Source: Lachnospiraceae bacterium (GTDB taxonomy: Bacteria; Bacillota; Clostridia; Lachnospirales; Lachnospiraceae). Taken from it: a stretch of DNA of 49,253 nucleotides. Under the pieces are notes generated by a model. The model saw nothing but the letters and a program-made list of their open reading frames with translations. It did not search any database and was not told the origin of the DNA. Location of the stretch: positions 1 through 49,253 of the forward strand of contig JAFWOE010000052.1 of the NCBI GenBank assembly GCA_017509985.1. Direction: 5' to 3'. How positions within the stretch are numbered: the stretch's first letter is position 1; each line of letters opens with the position of its first letter. The translations under genes and the position numbers were made by a program. Positions 31,392 to 39,206 of this stretch are shown here, one piece after another.

Positions 31392-31748
31392 TCAGTCTAT
31401 TACTCTTACACCGTCAACGATCACATTGACCTTTTCTATTTCCATGCCGGTGAATTCTTCGACCTGATATTTAACATTGCTGATAAGGTTCTCGGCGACT
31501 GCCGATACCGCAATACCATAAGCGAGAATAACGTGGAAATCAAGAGTTATCTTATTATTTTCAATTTTTACATTAATGCCATGCTTGAGGCTGTCTCTTC
31601 TCAGAAGCCTTACCAGTCCGTCTTTCATATTGACGGCTGCCATGCCGACGATTCCGAAGCATTCGCACGCAACGCTTCCGGCGTAGGAGGCGATCACGTC
31701 AGGATCAATGATGACCTGCCCCAGTTCTGTATCCATACGTCCTTTCAT
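31392..31748 (-). CDS. Asp23/Gls24-family envelope stress protein (YloU-like)
   Basis: This 118-residue Asp23/Gls24-family protein matches YloU in position and sequence (IDPDVIASYAGSVACECFGIVGMA, and VILAYGIAVSAVAENLISNVKYQVEEFTGM). Family members associate with the membrane and relate to cell-envelope stress. Their mechanism is unclear. It is the first gene of the set with fakA and recG and diverges from rpmB. Confidence 0.92.
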   Translation of the reverse strand: MKGRMDTELGQVIIDPDVIASYAGSVACECFGIVGMAAVNMKDGLVRLLRRDSLKHGINVKIENNKITLDFHVILAYGIAVSAVAENLISNVKYQVEEFTGMEIEKVNVIVDGVRVID

Positions 31749-31857
31749 ACCGTTCTCCCTTTATAACGATTATTTCTCTGCAGGAACGGCGTCCGGCCTG
31801 TCTTTTCAACCTGTTTGCATCAAAAAACACGCAGTCCGCGCCTGCTGAAGCGATTTC

Positions 31858-31887
31858 AGTATAACCTATCACAGACAAAAAAGCCAA
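31858..31887 (-). promoter_or_regulatory. Probable promoter for the Asp23-fakA-recG set
   Basis: On the minus strand TTGGCT, an 18-base spacer and TATACT lie about 110 bases before the Asp23 gene. Confidence 0.5.
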
Positions 31888-31922
31888 CATTTTCAACTTT
31901 CCAAAACATTTTTATTTTTTGC

Positions 31923-31951
31923 TTGCATTGTCACGATACTTCTGATAAAAT
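31923..31951 (+). promoter_or_regulatory. rpmB promoter
   Basis: TTGCAT, a 17-base spacer and TAAAAT lie about 60 bases before the rpmB start codon. AAGGAGG precedes the ATG. Confidence 0.7.
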
Positions 31952-32011
31952 ACCTTTTGTTGCGAATCTGCACGTTAACGCAGGTTCAGTTTTGGTTAAG
32001 GAGGTGCAAGC

Positions 32012-32200
32012 ATGGCTAAATGTACAATATGCGGAAAAGGCGTTTATTTCGGAAACAACGTCAGCCATTCTCATAGAAGATCCAATAAAATGTACAAACC
32101 CAACGTAAAACACGTTCGTGTTATGTGCGAAGGCGGCGGAACCAAAAAGATGTACATCTGTACTTCCTGCCTTAAGAGCGGTTATGTAGAGCGCGCCTGA
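32012..32200 (+). CDS. rpmB: 50S ribosomal protein L28
   Basis: L28 is a small protein of the large ribosomal subunit. This 62-residue copy shows the zinc-type N terminus MAKCTICGKG with a CxxC pair, and a second pair, CTSC, in the C-terminal part. HSHRRSNKMYKPNVKHVRV is typical of L28. It is transcribed alone between its promoter and a strong terminator. Confidence 0.97.
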   Translation: MAKCTICGKGVYFGNNVSHSHRRSNKMYKPNVKHVRVMCEGGGTKKMYICTSCLKSGYVERA

Positions 32201-32220
32201 TCCAAGAATACAAACAATTG

Positions 32221-32250
32221 CAGCTGCCGTATCCGGCAGCTGTTTTTTTT
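32221..32250 (+). terminator. rpmB terminator
   Basis: CAGCTGCCG-TATC-CGGCAGCTG is followed by eight T. Confidence 0.95.
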
Positions 32251-32267
32251 GCGCATTCGTATTTTGA

Positions 32268-32297
32268 TTCGTCCTCACGGTGATTTCGTGTTATAAT
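32268..32297 (+). promoter_or_regulatory. Promoter of the C_GCAxxG_C_C gene
   Basis: A perfect -10 TATAAT (32292-32297) lies 60 bases before the start codon. The best -35 is the weak TTCGTC at 18 bases. Confidence 0.5.
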
Positions 32298-32357
32298 ACC
32301 AACAGATCAACAGATCCGGAGCGCCGTAACAAAAGCTCATCAGTATGGAGGGATACC

Positions 32358-32765
32358 ATGACAAGAACGGAAATATTGCAGGAACTGCACAATAAAAGAA
32401 ACTGTGCAATGGTCACTTTGGGTGAATACGCAGACCTGATCGGCTTTGACAGGGAAGAGACTGATTCTTTCGCACTGGTCTTCGGCGGGGGCATGAGAAA
32501 AGGAAATGTCTGCGGTGCCGTCACCGGGGCATATATGGCGATCGGCTCATATTTTAAAGAGCGCGACAAGGCCGAAGAAGTTGCGGAACAGTTTGAACAG
32601 AAGTTCAAAGAGAAACACGGAACGATCCTCTGCAAAGAACTGCTCGGAAAGGACTTCTCCATTCCGGAGGAAAGAGCCGAAGCTTTTGAAAAAGGGCTGA
32701 CGGATGATAAATGTCCGGACTTTATCGCAACTGCGATCGATATTCTTGAAGAGCTGCTGGTATAA
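32358..32765 (+). CDS. C_GCAxxG_C_C family probable redox protein
   Basis: The protein fits the family named for its spaced cysteines, with Cys16, Cys52 in CGAVTGAYMAIG, Cys92 and Cys119. Members are predicted redox-active or metal-binding proteins and none is well characterised. The start was set at the ATG (MTRTEILQEL) because GGAGGG lies 7 bases before it, giving 135 residues. It is followed by a terminator shared with the convergent ATPase gene. Confidence 0.87.
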   Translation: MTRTEILQELHNKRNCAMVTLGEYADLIGFDREETDSFALVFGGGMRKGNVCGAVTGAYMAIGSYFKERDKAEEVAEQFEQKFKEKHGTILCKELLGKDFSIPEERAEAFEKGLTDDKCPDFIATAIDILEELLV

Positions 32766-32777
32766 CGAAATCTTTTA

Positions 32778-32805
32778 ACGGCGGAAGGACTTATCCTTCC
32801 GCCGT
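32778..32805. terminator. Bidirectional terminator between convergent genes
   Basis: A perfect 12-bp stem ACGGCGGAAGGA / TCCTTCCGCCGT with loop CTTA is followed by T-rich sequence on both strands. It separates the plus-strand C_GCAxxG_C_C gene from the minus-strand ATPase. Confidence 0.85.
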
Positions 32806-32810
32806 TTCTG

Positions 32811-33944
32811 TTAAATCTCTTCTTCCTCCGGATCGAAATCCCGGTCCAGGATCCCGTTCGCCTCAAACTCCTCTGTTTCTTCGAGCCCGGAGTCTTTGTC
32901 TTCTTTCACCGGTTCGGCAGGCGCTTCCGTATTCTCTGTTTCCGAATCCAGCAGATCCTCGGCGGTGATCGTCATGATCTGTTCCTGCGTCGGATTCTCG
33001 ATGGCCGCGAGCCTCCGTGCCTGGTTTGTTATGATCTCTTCGAACATATTGCGGACTTCACGGGCATTGGCAAAATTCTCCTGTTTCGTGATCTTCCGCA
33101 TCACGATCATATCATGGATGTGATGCCTGCTTTCCTCTTCCACAACATAATCATAACGTTCGCAGTTCTGATAGAAGATCCCCTCCAGCTCCTCGACCGT
33201 GTAATCCGGGAACTCGATATACTTGTTGAACCGGGATTTCAGTCCCGGATTGCTGTTGATAAAACGTTCCATGGGTTCCGTATAACCCGCAACGATAACG
33301 ACCAGATTGTCCCGGTTGTCTTCCATCGCTTTCAGCACCGTGTCGATCGCCTCTTCGCCGAACGGATCATCCTTCTTGGAAAGGGAATATGCTTCATCGA
33401 TGAACAGCACGCCGCCGAGAGCCTTCTTGATCTGCTCCTGTGTTTTGATGGCCGTCTGTCCTACATAGCCTGCAACCAGTCCCGACCGGTCCACTTCGAC
33501 CAGCTGGCCGCCGGAAAGGATCCCGATCTTTTTGTAAAGCTTTCCCAGGATCCGGGCGACCGTCGTCTTGCCGGTACCCGGATTACCGGAGAACACCAGG
33601 TGAAGGGATACCGGCACGGATTTCATTCCGGCATCTTTCCGCATCTTCTGGATCCTGGCAAAATCCGTCAGTTCCTTCACATCGTGCTTGATGGACTGCA
33701 GGCCGATCAGCGCGTTAAGCTGCTCCATCGGATCGATTTCGGGTTCTTCCGGCTCCTGCTGCACAGCAGCCTCTGCTTCCGCCTGCGGAACGGTAGGCTC
33801 TTCATTCCGGGCGGGATCGTCTTTGCCCGGAACATTCAGCGGTCCGAAAAAGTCATCGTACATGGACCGCAGCACGCTCTTCTGTCTGTCCACAAAATCG
33901 ATCAGCTGCTTCTCTTCTTTATTTATCTTTCTGAAATCTGCCAT
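32811..33944 (-). CDS. SpoVK/CbbX-like AAA+ ATPase
   Basis: This 377-residue protein has one AAA+ module of the CbbX/SpoVK group. Walker A is GNPGTGKT (120-127), Walker B VLFIDEA (179-185), followed by a sensor region (VIVAGYTEPMERF) and arginine finger context (NPGLKSRF). The N-terminal 75 residues are charged and probably flexible, as is the acidic C terminus. In B. subtilis SpoVK acts in spore maturation. CbbX relatives remodel Rubisco. Which role applies here is not evident. The start is the ATG after AAGGAGATCCATC; a longer frame upstream lacks a ribosome binding site. Confidence 0.88.
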   Translation of the reverse strand: MADFRKINKEEKQLIDFVDRQKSVLRSMYDDFFGPLNVPGKDDPARNEEPTVPQAEAEAAVQQEPEEPEIDPMEQLNALIGLQSIKHDVKELTDFARIQKMRKDAGMKSVPVSLHLVFSGNPGTGKTTVARILGKLYKKIGILSGGQLVEVDRSGLVAGYVGQTAIKTQEQIKKALGGVLFIDEAYSLSKKDDPFGEEAIDTVLKAMEDNRDNLVVIVAGYTEPMERFINSNPGLKSRFNKYIEFPDYTVEELEGIFYQNCERYDYVVEEESRHHIHDMIVMRKITKQENFANAREVRNMFEEIITNQARRLAAIENPTQEQIMTITAEDLLDSETENTEAPAEPVKEDKDSGLEETEEFEANGILDRDFDPEEEEI

Positions 33945-34095
33945 GATGGATCTCCTTTGGTACCCTTTTTTCTGATTATACCACCGGAAAGCTTTAAAAC
34001 ACAACGAGGTTATAACCGGAGCCCGGGCGAAACATTACAGGCCTTTTTCCCTGTTTCTTCACTTAACGTGAACATATCTGCGTACTCCCTGTGTA

Positions 34096-34124
34096 TTGAC
34101 TTCAATTTATAAATACCTTAAAAT
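34096..34124 (+). promoter_or_regulatory. Promoter of the iron alcohol dehydrogenase gene
   Basis: TTGACT, a 17-base spacer and TAAAAT match sigma-A. The leader of about 80 bases includes a GCCGG-AGCA-CCGGC hairpin before the AGGAGGAG ribosome binding site. Confidence 0.75.
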
Positions 34125-34211
34125 TTTTTCAGAAATAAATGCAGGTCTCCCGGTTTAGCCGGAGCACCGGCAGAATGATTACATCTTTATACTTTAGGAG
34201 GAGATGCAGAT

Positions 34212-35366
34212 ATGGTATCCAAGTATTCACAGGCAGCACCCGTTTACTTTGGCGAAGGAGCGATCAACCAGCTTGGCGAAAGAGTCAAGGAACTGGGCTG
34301 CAAAAAAGTAATGTGCGTTTATGATGCCGGCGTAAAGGCCGCAGGAGCAGGCGCAAAAGCGGAAGAAAGCCTTAAAGCAGCAGGAATTGACTATCTCGTA
34401 TATGACAAAATCACCGGTGAGCCCGCAGACTATTTAGTAAACGAATGCGGTACCATGGCAAAAGAAGCCGGCGTTGACTGCTTCGTTGGTATCGGCGGCG
34501 GCAGCAGCATGGACTGCGCAAAAGCATCCGCTCTTCTGATTGAAAATCCGGCACCGATCGAGCAGTATTTCACTGCTCCGCCCACCTTCATCCGCACCGC
34601 GATCCCGATCATCCTGGTACCGACCACAGCCGGAACCGGCAGCGAATGCTCCCCGATGTGCATCATCACCAGCGGCGGCGAAAAGCTTTCCGTATTCACA
34701 AACACCAGACTGGCGATCATCGATCCGGAACTGACCTACACTGTTCCGCCTTCAGTTACCGCCAACACCGGTCTGGACGCATTCACCCATGCCGCTGAAG
34801 CGATCACTGCCAGAAATTACAACCCGCACAGCGAACTGGTCGGAAAAGCCGCGATCGAAAAGATCACGAAGTATCTCCCGATCGCAGTTGCTGACGGCAA
34901 AAACGCAGAAGCAAGACGCGAGCTTGCCCTTGCAGCCAACTGGGCAGGCATTGCATTCGCAGATACCGATGCTCATCTGGGCCACTGCCTTGCAGACAGC
35001 ATCTCCAAGTACTTCCATTCCCCGCACGGCTACAACTGCATCTGCGTTACACCGGAAGTTATGAGACATGCTGCCAATGAGATCCCGGAGAGAGTCAAGA
35101 TCGTCGGCGAAGCCTGCGGAGCAGAATTTGACGGAACAGAAACTCCTGCAGAGATCGGCGAGAAAACCGCAGCAGCGATCGACGCTCTGAGAAAAGCCTG
35201 CGGATACAAGAGCCCGAAAGAATACAACATGGATCGTGAGACTTTCCTGAACATGACCGCCCATACCATGACGATCGACCTCGGTCTCCGCATCAACTAT
35301 CCGGGCGATGTTGACGAAGCGCTCTGCGACGAGATCTTACAGGCAAGCTACGACAACTACGACTGA
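34212..35366 (+). CDS. Iron-containing alcohol dehydrogenase
   Basis: This is a 384-residue group III (iron-dependent) alcohol dehydrogenase that interconverts alcohols and aldehydes or ketones with NAD(P). The NAD motif GIGGGSSMDCAKA is near residue 95, LVPTTAGTGSE near 136. Iron ligands fit Asp189 and His193 (GLDAFTHAAEA), His258 or 255, and His272 (HSPHG). Codon choice is more biased than in neighbours, which suggests high expression, as does the strong promoter. The substrate is not predictable; butanol, propanediol and lactaldehyde enzymes share these motifs. Confidence 0.93.
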   Translation: MVSKYSQAAPVYFGEGAINQLGERVKELGCKKVMCVYDAGVKAAGAGAKAEESLKAAGIDYLVYDKITGEPADYLVNECGTMAKEAGVDCFVGIGGGSSMDCAKASALLIENPAPIEQYFTAPPTFIRTAIPIILVPTTAGTGSECSPMCIITSGGEKLSVFTNTRLAIIDPELTYTVPPSVTANTGLDAFTHAAEAITARNYNPHSELVGKAAIEKITKYLPIAVADGKNAEARRELALAANWAGIAFADTDAHLGHCLADSISKYFHSPHGYNCICVTPEVMRHAANEIPERVKIVGEACGAEFDGTETPAEIGEKTAAAIDALRKACGYKSPKEYNMDRETFLNMTAHTMTIDLGLRINYPGDVDEALCDEILQASYDNYD

Positions 35367-35393
35367 TCCGTACAGTTTTAAAAGAGATCAGGA

Positions 35394-35423
35394 AAGATCC
35401 GGCTTCGATGCCGGATCTTTTTT
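35394..35423 (+). terminator. Terminator of the alcohol dehydrogenase gene
   Basis: AAGATCCGGC-TTCGAT-GCCGGATCTT is followed by TTTT. Confidence 0.93.
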
Positions 35424-35469
35424 ATATACAGATCGAGAGATTTTTCTACTTTCTCCGCCCTGTCCCGGG

Positions 35470-36300
35470 TCAGGCTTGGCCGAGAAGCGTTTTCAGCAGG
35501 CGAACCCCCCGCTCTGCCCAGTCAGCTTCCTGCCGGAGTGTCTCTTCCGGCGTTTCGCAGGGCTGCATCCAGGACTCCAGGATGATATTGAAATCCCGGC
35601 CGGACAGCCTGTCCGCAGTCTCTATCGCTACTTTGCAGTCCATCCTGCCTTCTCCCAGGCAGGTCCCGGTGACGGAAAGCCCCAGTCCTCCGGGAAGTCT
35701 GGCTATTTTATAGTCTTTAACATGCAGGCAGACACAAAAAGGTGCCAGTTTTTCCAATACATAAGCGCAGGATTCTTCATTTGAAAGAGAATTTGTCGTA
35801 TCCGTTACCGTTCCGACAAACCCGCTTCCGATATCCTGTATCACCTCCGCATACTGCTCTGCCGTAAAACGATCATGATTCTCAATGCCCAGAATGATGT
35901 TTTTTTCCTCCAGCATCGGCAGGATCTCCCGGAGGATCCCGGTCACCACCCGCGGCGCCGGTTCGAATTCGCCTTTTCTGTCATCAATAATAACCCGCAG
36001 AAGACGGGCGCCCATCCGCTCGGCAATATTAATATATCGGATCAGTCTTTCTTTTGACGCATGACGCATGCCTGCTTCCAGGACGATTCCGGCATCTTCT
36101 GCTTTCTGCCCGAGTCCGGACAATCTTTCGTCATCCAGATATTCCAGCGGCATGTTATCCCCGTACTGCACGCAGTATACGCCAAGCTCCTGAGCTTTGT
36201 CGATCAGGTCTTCCGCCTGAAGGACGCTCGCGTCCGGAAAGCCTGCGCAGGCGTAGGGAAATGTATATGAACTGATCCCGATAAGATGTTTGCCGTTCAT
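35470..36300 (-). CDS. Sugar phosphate isomerase/epimerase-like TIM-barrel protein
   Basis: This 276-residue protein belongs to the xylose isomerase-like TIM barrel (AP endonuclease 2) superfamily. Metal-binding positions are suggested by GIENHDRFTAEQ (Glu and His), TDTTNSL (Asp), CLHVKDYK (His, Asp) and the late ILESWMQP (Glu). Members act on sugars, inositol derivatives or hydroxypyruvate, and the substrate is unknown here. It lies alone, divergent from the LOG-family gene. Confidence 0.82.
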   Translation of the reverse strand: MNGKHLIGISSYTFPYACAGFPDASVLQAEDLIDKAQELGVYCVQYGDNMPLEYLDDERLSGLGQKAEDAGIVLEAGMRHASKERLIRYINIAERMGARLLRVIIDDRKGEFEPAPRVVTGILREILPMLEEKNIILGIENHDRFTAEQYAEVIQDIGSGFVGTVTDTTNSLSNEESCAYVLEKLAPFCVCLHVKDYKIARLPGGLGLSVTGTCLGEGRMDCKVAIETADRLSGRDFNIILESWMQPCETPEETLRQEADWAERGVRLLKTLLGQA

Positions 36301-36430
36301 AACTGCTCCTTTCTGCTGAGAGCAAAAAGCCGGAAGGATTCTCCGGTCCTTTTTCGAAAACCCTTTTCATTTTCTATCAGGATTTTAATCCATACGTCGT
36401 TCCGTGTAAAGAAAAGCGTTCCGGATTCCA

Positions 36431-36459
36431 TTGTTTTTCTCGCGTTCTGATAGTATACT
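36431..36459 (+). promoter_or_regulatory. Promoter of the LOG-family gene
   Basis: TTGTTT, a 17-base spacer and TATACT lie about 50 bases before the start. The segment GATAGTATAC occurs twice (36449-36458 and 36483-36492), once over the -10 and once in the leader. Confidence 0.65.
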
Positions 36460-36506
36460 GTAATTACAGAAACGGCCTTTGGATAGTATACAGAAGGAGG
36501 AATCAT

Positions 36507-37106
36507 ATGAGGATATGCGTTTATGGCGCTGCGAGCACAAGAATAGATAAGATTTATACTCAGACCGTTGAAGATCTATGCGAAAAGCTGGCGATCAGGG
36601 GTCATGACCTCGTATTCGGCGCAGGCGACGGCGGTGTAATGGGCGCTGCGGCAAGAGGCTTTCGCAAAGGCGGCGGCCACGTCATGGGTGTCGCCCCGGA
36701 CTTCTTTACCAACGGCACGATCGAAGAACTCTACCACGGATGCGACGCTTTTGTTAAGACCGACAGTATGGGCACCCGCAAAACCGTCATGGAAGCGAAT
36801 GCGGATGCTTTTATCTGCGGTCCGGGCGGCATCGGAACGTACGATGAACTGTTCCAGATCCTGACTTTAAAACAGCTAAAGGTTTTTGACAAACCGATCG
36901 TTATATTCAACGTCAATCATTTTTATGATCCGATCTTTGCGCTGATCAAAACCGGCATGAAAGAGAAATTTCTCCGAAGCGATACTCCCCGCCTTGCCGA
37001 GGGATTTAACGAGAAACAGATCGATAAACTGATCCAGTATCTGGAAACCTATGACGAAGACTACACAAAGAACAACGGGAAAGCCGTAGAAATAACCTAT
37101 GGCTGA
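36507..37106 (+). CDS. LOG-family (TIGR00730) nucleotide 5'-monophosphate phosphoribohydrolase-like protein
   Basis: LOG proteins release a base from nucleoside monophosphates. Plant and some bacterial members activate cytokinins. The two family motifs are present: PGGIGTYDE (the PGGxGTxxE signature) and SMGTRKTVM, along with GAGDGGVMGAAARG. The 199-residue length is normal. In bacteria the likely substrate is a purine or pyrimidine monophosphate (as in the PpnN relatives), not a hormone. It is expressed alone, with AGAAGGAGG before the ATG. Confidence 0.9.
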   Translation: MRICVYGAASTRIDKIYTQTVEDLCEKLAIRGHDLVFGAGDGGVMGAAARGFRKGGGHVMGVAPDFFTNGTIEELYHGCDAFVKTDSMGTRKTVMEANADAFICGPGGIGTYDELFQILTLKQLKVFDKPIVIFNVNHFYDPIFALIKTGMKEKFLRSDTPRLAEGFNEKQIDKLIQYLETYDEDYTKNNGKAVEITYG

Positions 37107-37138
37107 TCCGGGACACGGATACGGATGACAGGATAAAC

Positions 37139-37170
37139 CAGCGGAAGGATGTTCCTTCCGCTGTTTCTTT
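37139..37170 (+). terminator. Terminator of the LOG-family gene
   Basis: CAGCGGAAGGA-TGT-TCCTTCCGCTG is followed by TTTCTTTG. Confidence 0.88.
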
Positions 37171-37215
37171 GTCGACCCTGTACTCTTTTAAGAAGACAGT
37201 CTGCTTTAACAAAGC

Positions 37216-37746
37216 TCACGGAACCTGCCTGTAATTCCTGCTGGCGAAAGGAATCTCTTCGACCCCGTCCTGTTTATTCAGCCACAGTGCAGCAGCAAAA
37301 AAGTATCCCGAAAGAAGGTTCGCAAAATCGATCAGCGCGTCGGGAAAATCGAGGCCGCGGGACCGGGCGCGGTACAGCAGCCGTACAAGGGCCTTGCCGT
37401 CCGTACGGAGCAGATGTGCAGCAGATGCACGCTCGGATCCGGCCGGCAGGACAAATAATGAAGTGCCTTTTCCTGTTTCAGCGAACAGTTTTTGTGTTTG
37501 TCTGTGCAGCCAGGAGATCTCTTCTTCGGTTATTGTAAATTCAGTGCGCAGCGATGGATTAAAATGATAGATCAATTCATCGATGCGCAGAAGTTCTTTG
37601 CCAAGCTCCGGGCATTTTGCAGCCAGAATGCCGGTCAGGGAAGACATGCGGTCGGTCAGGATCTCAAAGTCACAGCGGAGATCCGCATCGTCATCGGCCA
37701 GAAAAGGATAAGCTTCATAGGGACTGTGATAGATCATCCTGCTCAT
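37216..37746 (-). CDS. Corrinoid adenosyltransferase (PduO)-like protein lacking the ATP motif
   Basis: The C-terminal half resembles PduO-type ATP:cob(I)alamin adenosyltransferases: FVLPAGSERASAAHLLRTDGKAL corresponds to the FVLPGGS...LHLARTVCRRAER region, and DALIDFANLLSGYFFAAALWLN to the last helix. The N-terminal TRTGDxGxT-type ATP motif is absent and the RRxER residues are altered (GKALVRL). The protein is probably an all-helical trimer, as in the family, but may not be an active adenosyltransferase. No cobalamin genes are adjacent. The assignment is tentative. Confidence 0.6.
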   Translation of the reverse strand: MSRMIYHSPYEAYPFLADDDADLRCDFEILTDRMSSLTGILAAKCPELGKELLRIDELIYHFNPSLRTEFTITEEEISWLHRQTQKLFAETGKGTSLFVLPAGSERASAAHLLRTDGKALVRLLYRARSRGLDFPDALIDFANLLSGYFFAAALWLNKQDGVEEIPFASRNYRQVP

Positions 37747-37943
37747 ATGATCCTCCGTATTCTGATAAAGAAATGTATTATTTCAGCTGTTCTTCTGCAG
37801 TTGTCTGAACCGGCCGCCGCTCCGCGCAGCGGCTGTTTTTCTGTATGAAGTATACTGTATGCCTGCATGAAATGCAAAACGAACAGGCGCTGCAGGCCCA
37901 GGATTTCATCTGAAGAAGAAAAATATTTTTTTCAAAAAAACTA

Positions 37944-37972
37944 TTGACAGTCCGTAGCAACTGTATTATAGT
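37944..37972 (+). promoter_or_regulatory. Promoter of the GntR-ABC transporter operon
   Basis: A consensus -35 TTGACA, a 17-base spacer and TATAGT, preceded by an A-rich tract, make a strong promoter. The leader before the gene is about 150 bases. Confidence 0.8.
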
Positions 37973-38006
37973 GCTATTGTATTAATCACGTAATACAGTG
38001 ATACAG
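37961..38006. promoter_or_regulatory. Probable operator of the GntR-family repressor
   Basis: TGTATTA-N6-TAATACA (37978-37997) is a perfect 7-bp inverted repeat just downstream of the -10. Further half-sites CTGTAT (37961) and ATACAG (38001) flank it and overlap the -10. The placement would block transcription start, so autoregulation by the YtrA-like repressor is likely. Confidence 0.6.
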
Positions 38007-38128
38007 ATCAAATCACAGTGCTTACCACACGTTTTTACTAGGTGTACCGATCAAAAGATCAACGGACTCAGAAGCAGTAAAACAAGCAGGCAGACTGCAT
38101 AAAAAAAGTATTAAGAAAGGAAGAACAT

Positions 38129-38512
38129 ATGCCGTGGGATTTAGACAGTAAGCGTTCCATATACGGTCAGATCATCGAACGGATCAAAAGCCGTATCGTG
38201 ACCGGAACGTATCCGCCGGGGGAAAAGCTCCCCTCGGTTCGGGACCTGGCGGAAGAAGCCGGGGTCAATCCGAACACGATGCAGCGGGCGTTGTCGGAGC
38301 TGGAACGTACAGGGGTGATCTATTCGCAGAGAACGAGCGGTAGATTTGTAACGGAGGATGAAAACATGATCCGAAACTTAAAAGAGGCGGCCGCGGAAGA
38401 AGTGGTGGAAACTTTTCTGGAGAAGATAAGGGAACTCGGGCTGGATATCCAGACGGTTCTGTCCATGATACAAAAATCCGCAGGAGGTGAAGATAATGAG
38501 CGTAATATTTGA
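38129..38512 (+). CDS. GntR-family regulator, YtrA type
   Basis: This 127-residue protein has the GntR winged helix (about residues 8-75, with SIYGQIIERIKSRIVTGTY, LPSVRDLAEEAGVNPNT and GVIYSQRTSGRFV). A short helical tail of about 45 residues follows, with no ligand-binding domain. This is the YtrA layout, where the regulator is encoded with an ABC transporter and represses it. Its end overlaps the ATPase gene by 17 bases. Confidence 0.92.
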   Translation: MPWDLDSKRSIYGQIIERIKSRIVTGTYPPGEKLPSVRDLAEEAGVNPNTMQRALSELERTGVIYSQRTSGRFVTEDENMIRNLKEAAAEEVVETFLEKIRELGLDIQTVLSMIQKSAGGEDNERNI

Positions 38513-39206
38513 ATGCAGCAGCCTTACGAAGCAATACGGCCATCTGGCAGCGCTTGACCATGTCGATCTGAAACTGGAAAGCGGAAGGATCGTAGGACTT
38601 CTGGGACCGAACGGCAGCGGCAAGACCACGATGCTGAAGCTCGCAAACGGCCTGATCGTTCCTACATCGGGAAGTATAAGGATCGGCGGCTATGAGCCCG
38701 GTATTGAAACCAAACAGATGATCTCCTATCTTCCGGACGCGAATTATCTGCCCGACTGGATGAAGGTGGAAACACTGGTCAGCTTCTTCGGGGATTTCTA
38801 CCCGGATTTCCGCAGGGAAAGAGCGATGGAAATGCTGAACAGCCTGAATATCAGTCCCGCTGCACCCTTAAAAACACTTTCCAAGGGCACAAAGGAAAAG
38901 GTCCAGCTGATCCTCGCCATGAGCCGGGAGGCAAAGGTCTATCTTCTGGACGAGCCGATCGGCGGAGTCGATCCGGCGGCCAGGGATTACATCCTCGAGA
39001 CGATCCTGCGCAATTATTCCGAAGACGCGCTGGTATTGATCTCCACCCATCTGATCGCGGATGTGGAAAGACTTCTGGATGAAGTGGTCTTCATCAACAG
39101 CGGGAAAATCATGATCCACCGAACAGTCGACGATATAAGGGATTCCGAGCAGAAATCTGTAGACGAATATTTCAGGGAGGTGTTCAGATGCTGGGAAAAT
39201 TATTAA
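38496..39206 (+). CDS. ABC transporter ATP-binding protein
   Basis: This is an ABC ATPase with Walker A GPNGSGKTT, a degenerate signature LSKGTKEKVQL in place of LSGGQ, and Walker B YLLDEPIGGVD followed by a His switch (STHLIADVE). The start was set at the ATG at 38496 because AGGAGG lies 8 bases upstream; a GTG at 38487 lies inside that site. It probably pairs with the downstream permease. YtrA-linked transporters are often tied to cell-envelope antibiotics, but no substrate can be read here. Confidence 0.93.
   Translation: MSVIFECSSLTKQYGHLAALDHVDLKLESGRIVGLLGPNGSGKTTMLKLANGLIVPTSGSIRIGGYEPGIETKQMISYLPDANYLPDWMKVETLVSFFGDFYPDFRRERAMEMLNSLNISPAAPLKTLSKGTKEKVQLILAMSREAKVYLLDEPIGGVDPAARDYILETILRNYSEDALVLISTHLIADVERLLDEVVFINSGKIMIHRTVDDIRDSEQKSVDEYFREVFRCWENY

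Larger units (their letters stand above)
37747..38128. other. 382-bp intergenic region with GntR-operon control DNA
   Basis: Divergent gap between the adenosyltransferase-like gene and the GntR gene. The right half holds the promoter and inverted repeats annotated separately. The left half holds a 6-bp hairpin GCCGCT/AGCGGC (37816-37833) followed by TGTTTTT on the plus strand, with no plus-strand gene that needs it. No convincing coding sequence is present. Confidence 0.55.

Noticed and set aside
37816-37840. GCCGCT/AGCGGC hairpin with a T-run on the plus strand
   Set aside because: It looks like a weak terminator, but no plus-strand gene ends there. The LOG-family gene already has a strong terminator at 37139. 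Left without a call.
37778-37960. Sixty-codon minus-strand open frame upstream of the adenosyltransferase-like gene
   Set aside because: No ribosome binding site, low complexity, and it overlaps the promoter region of the GntR operon.
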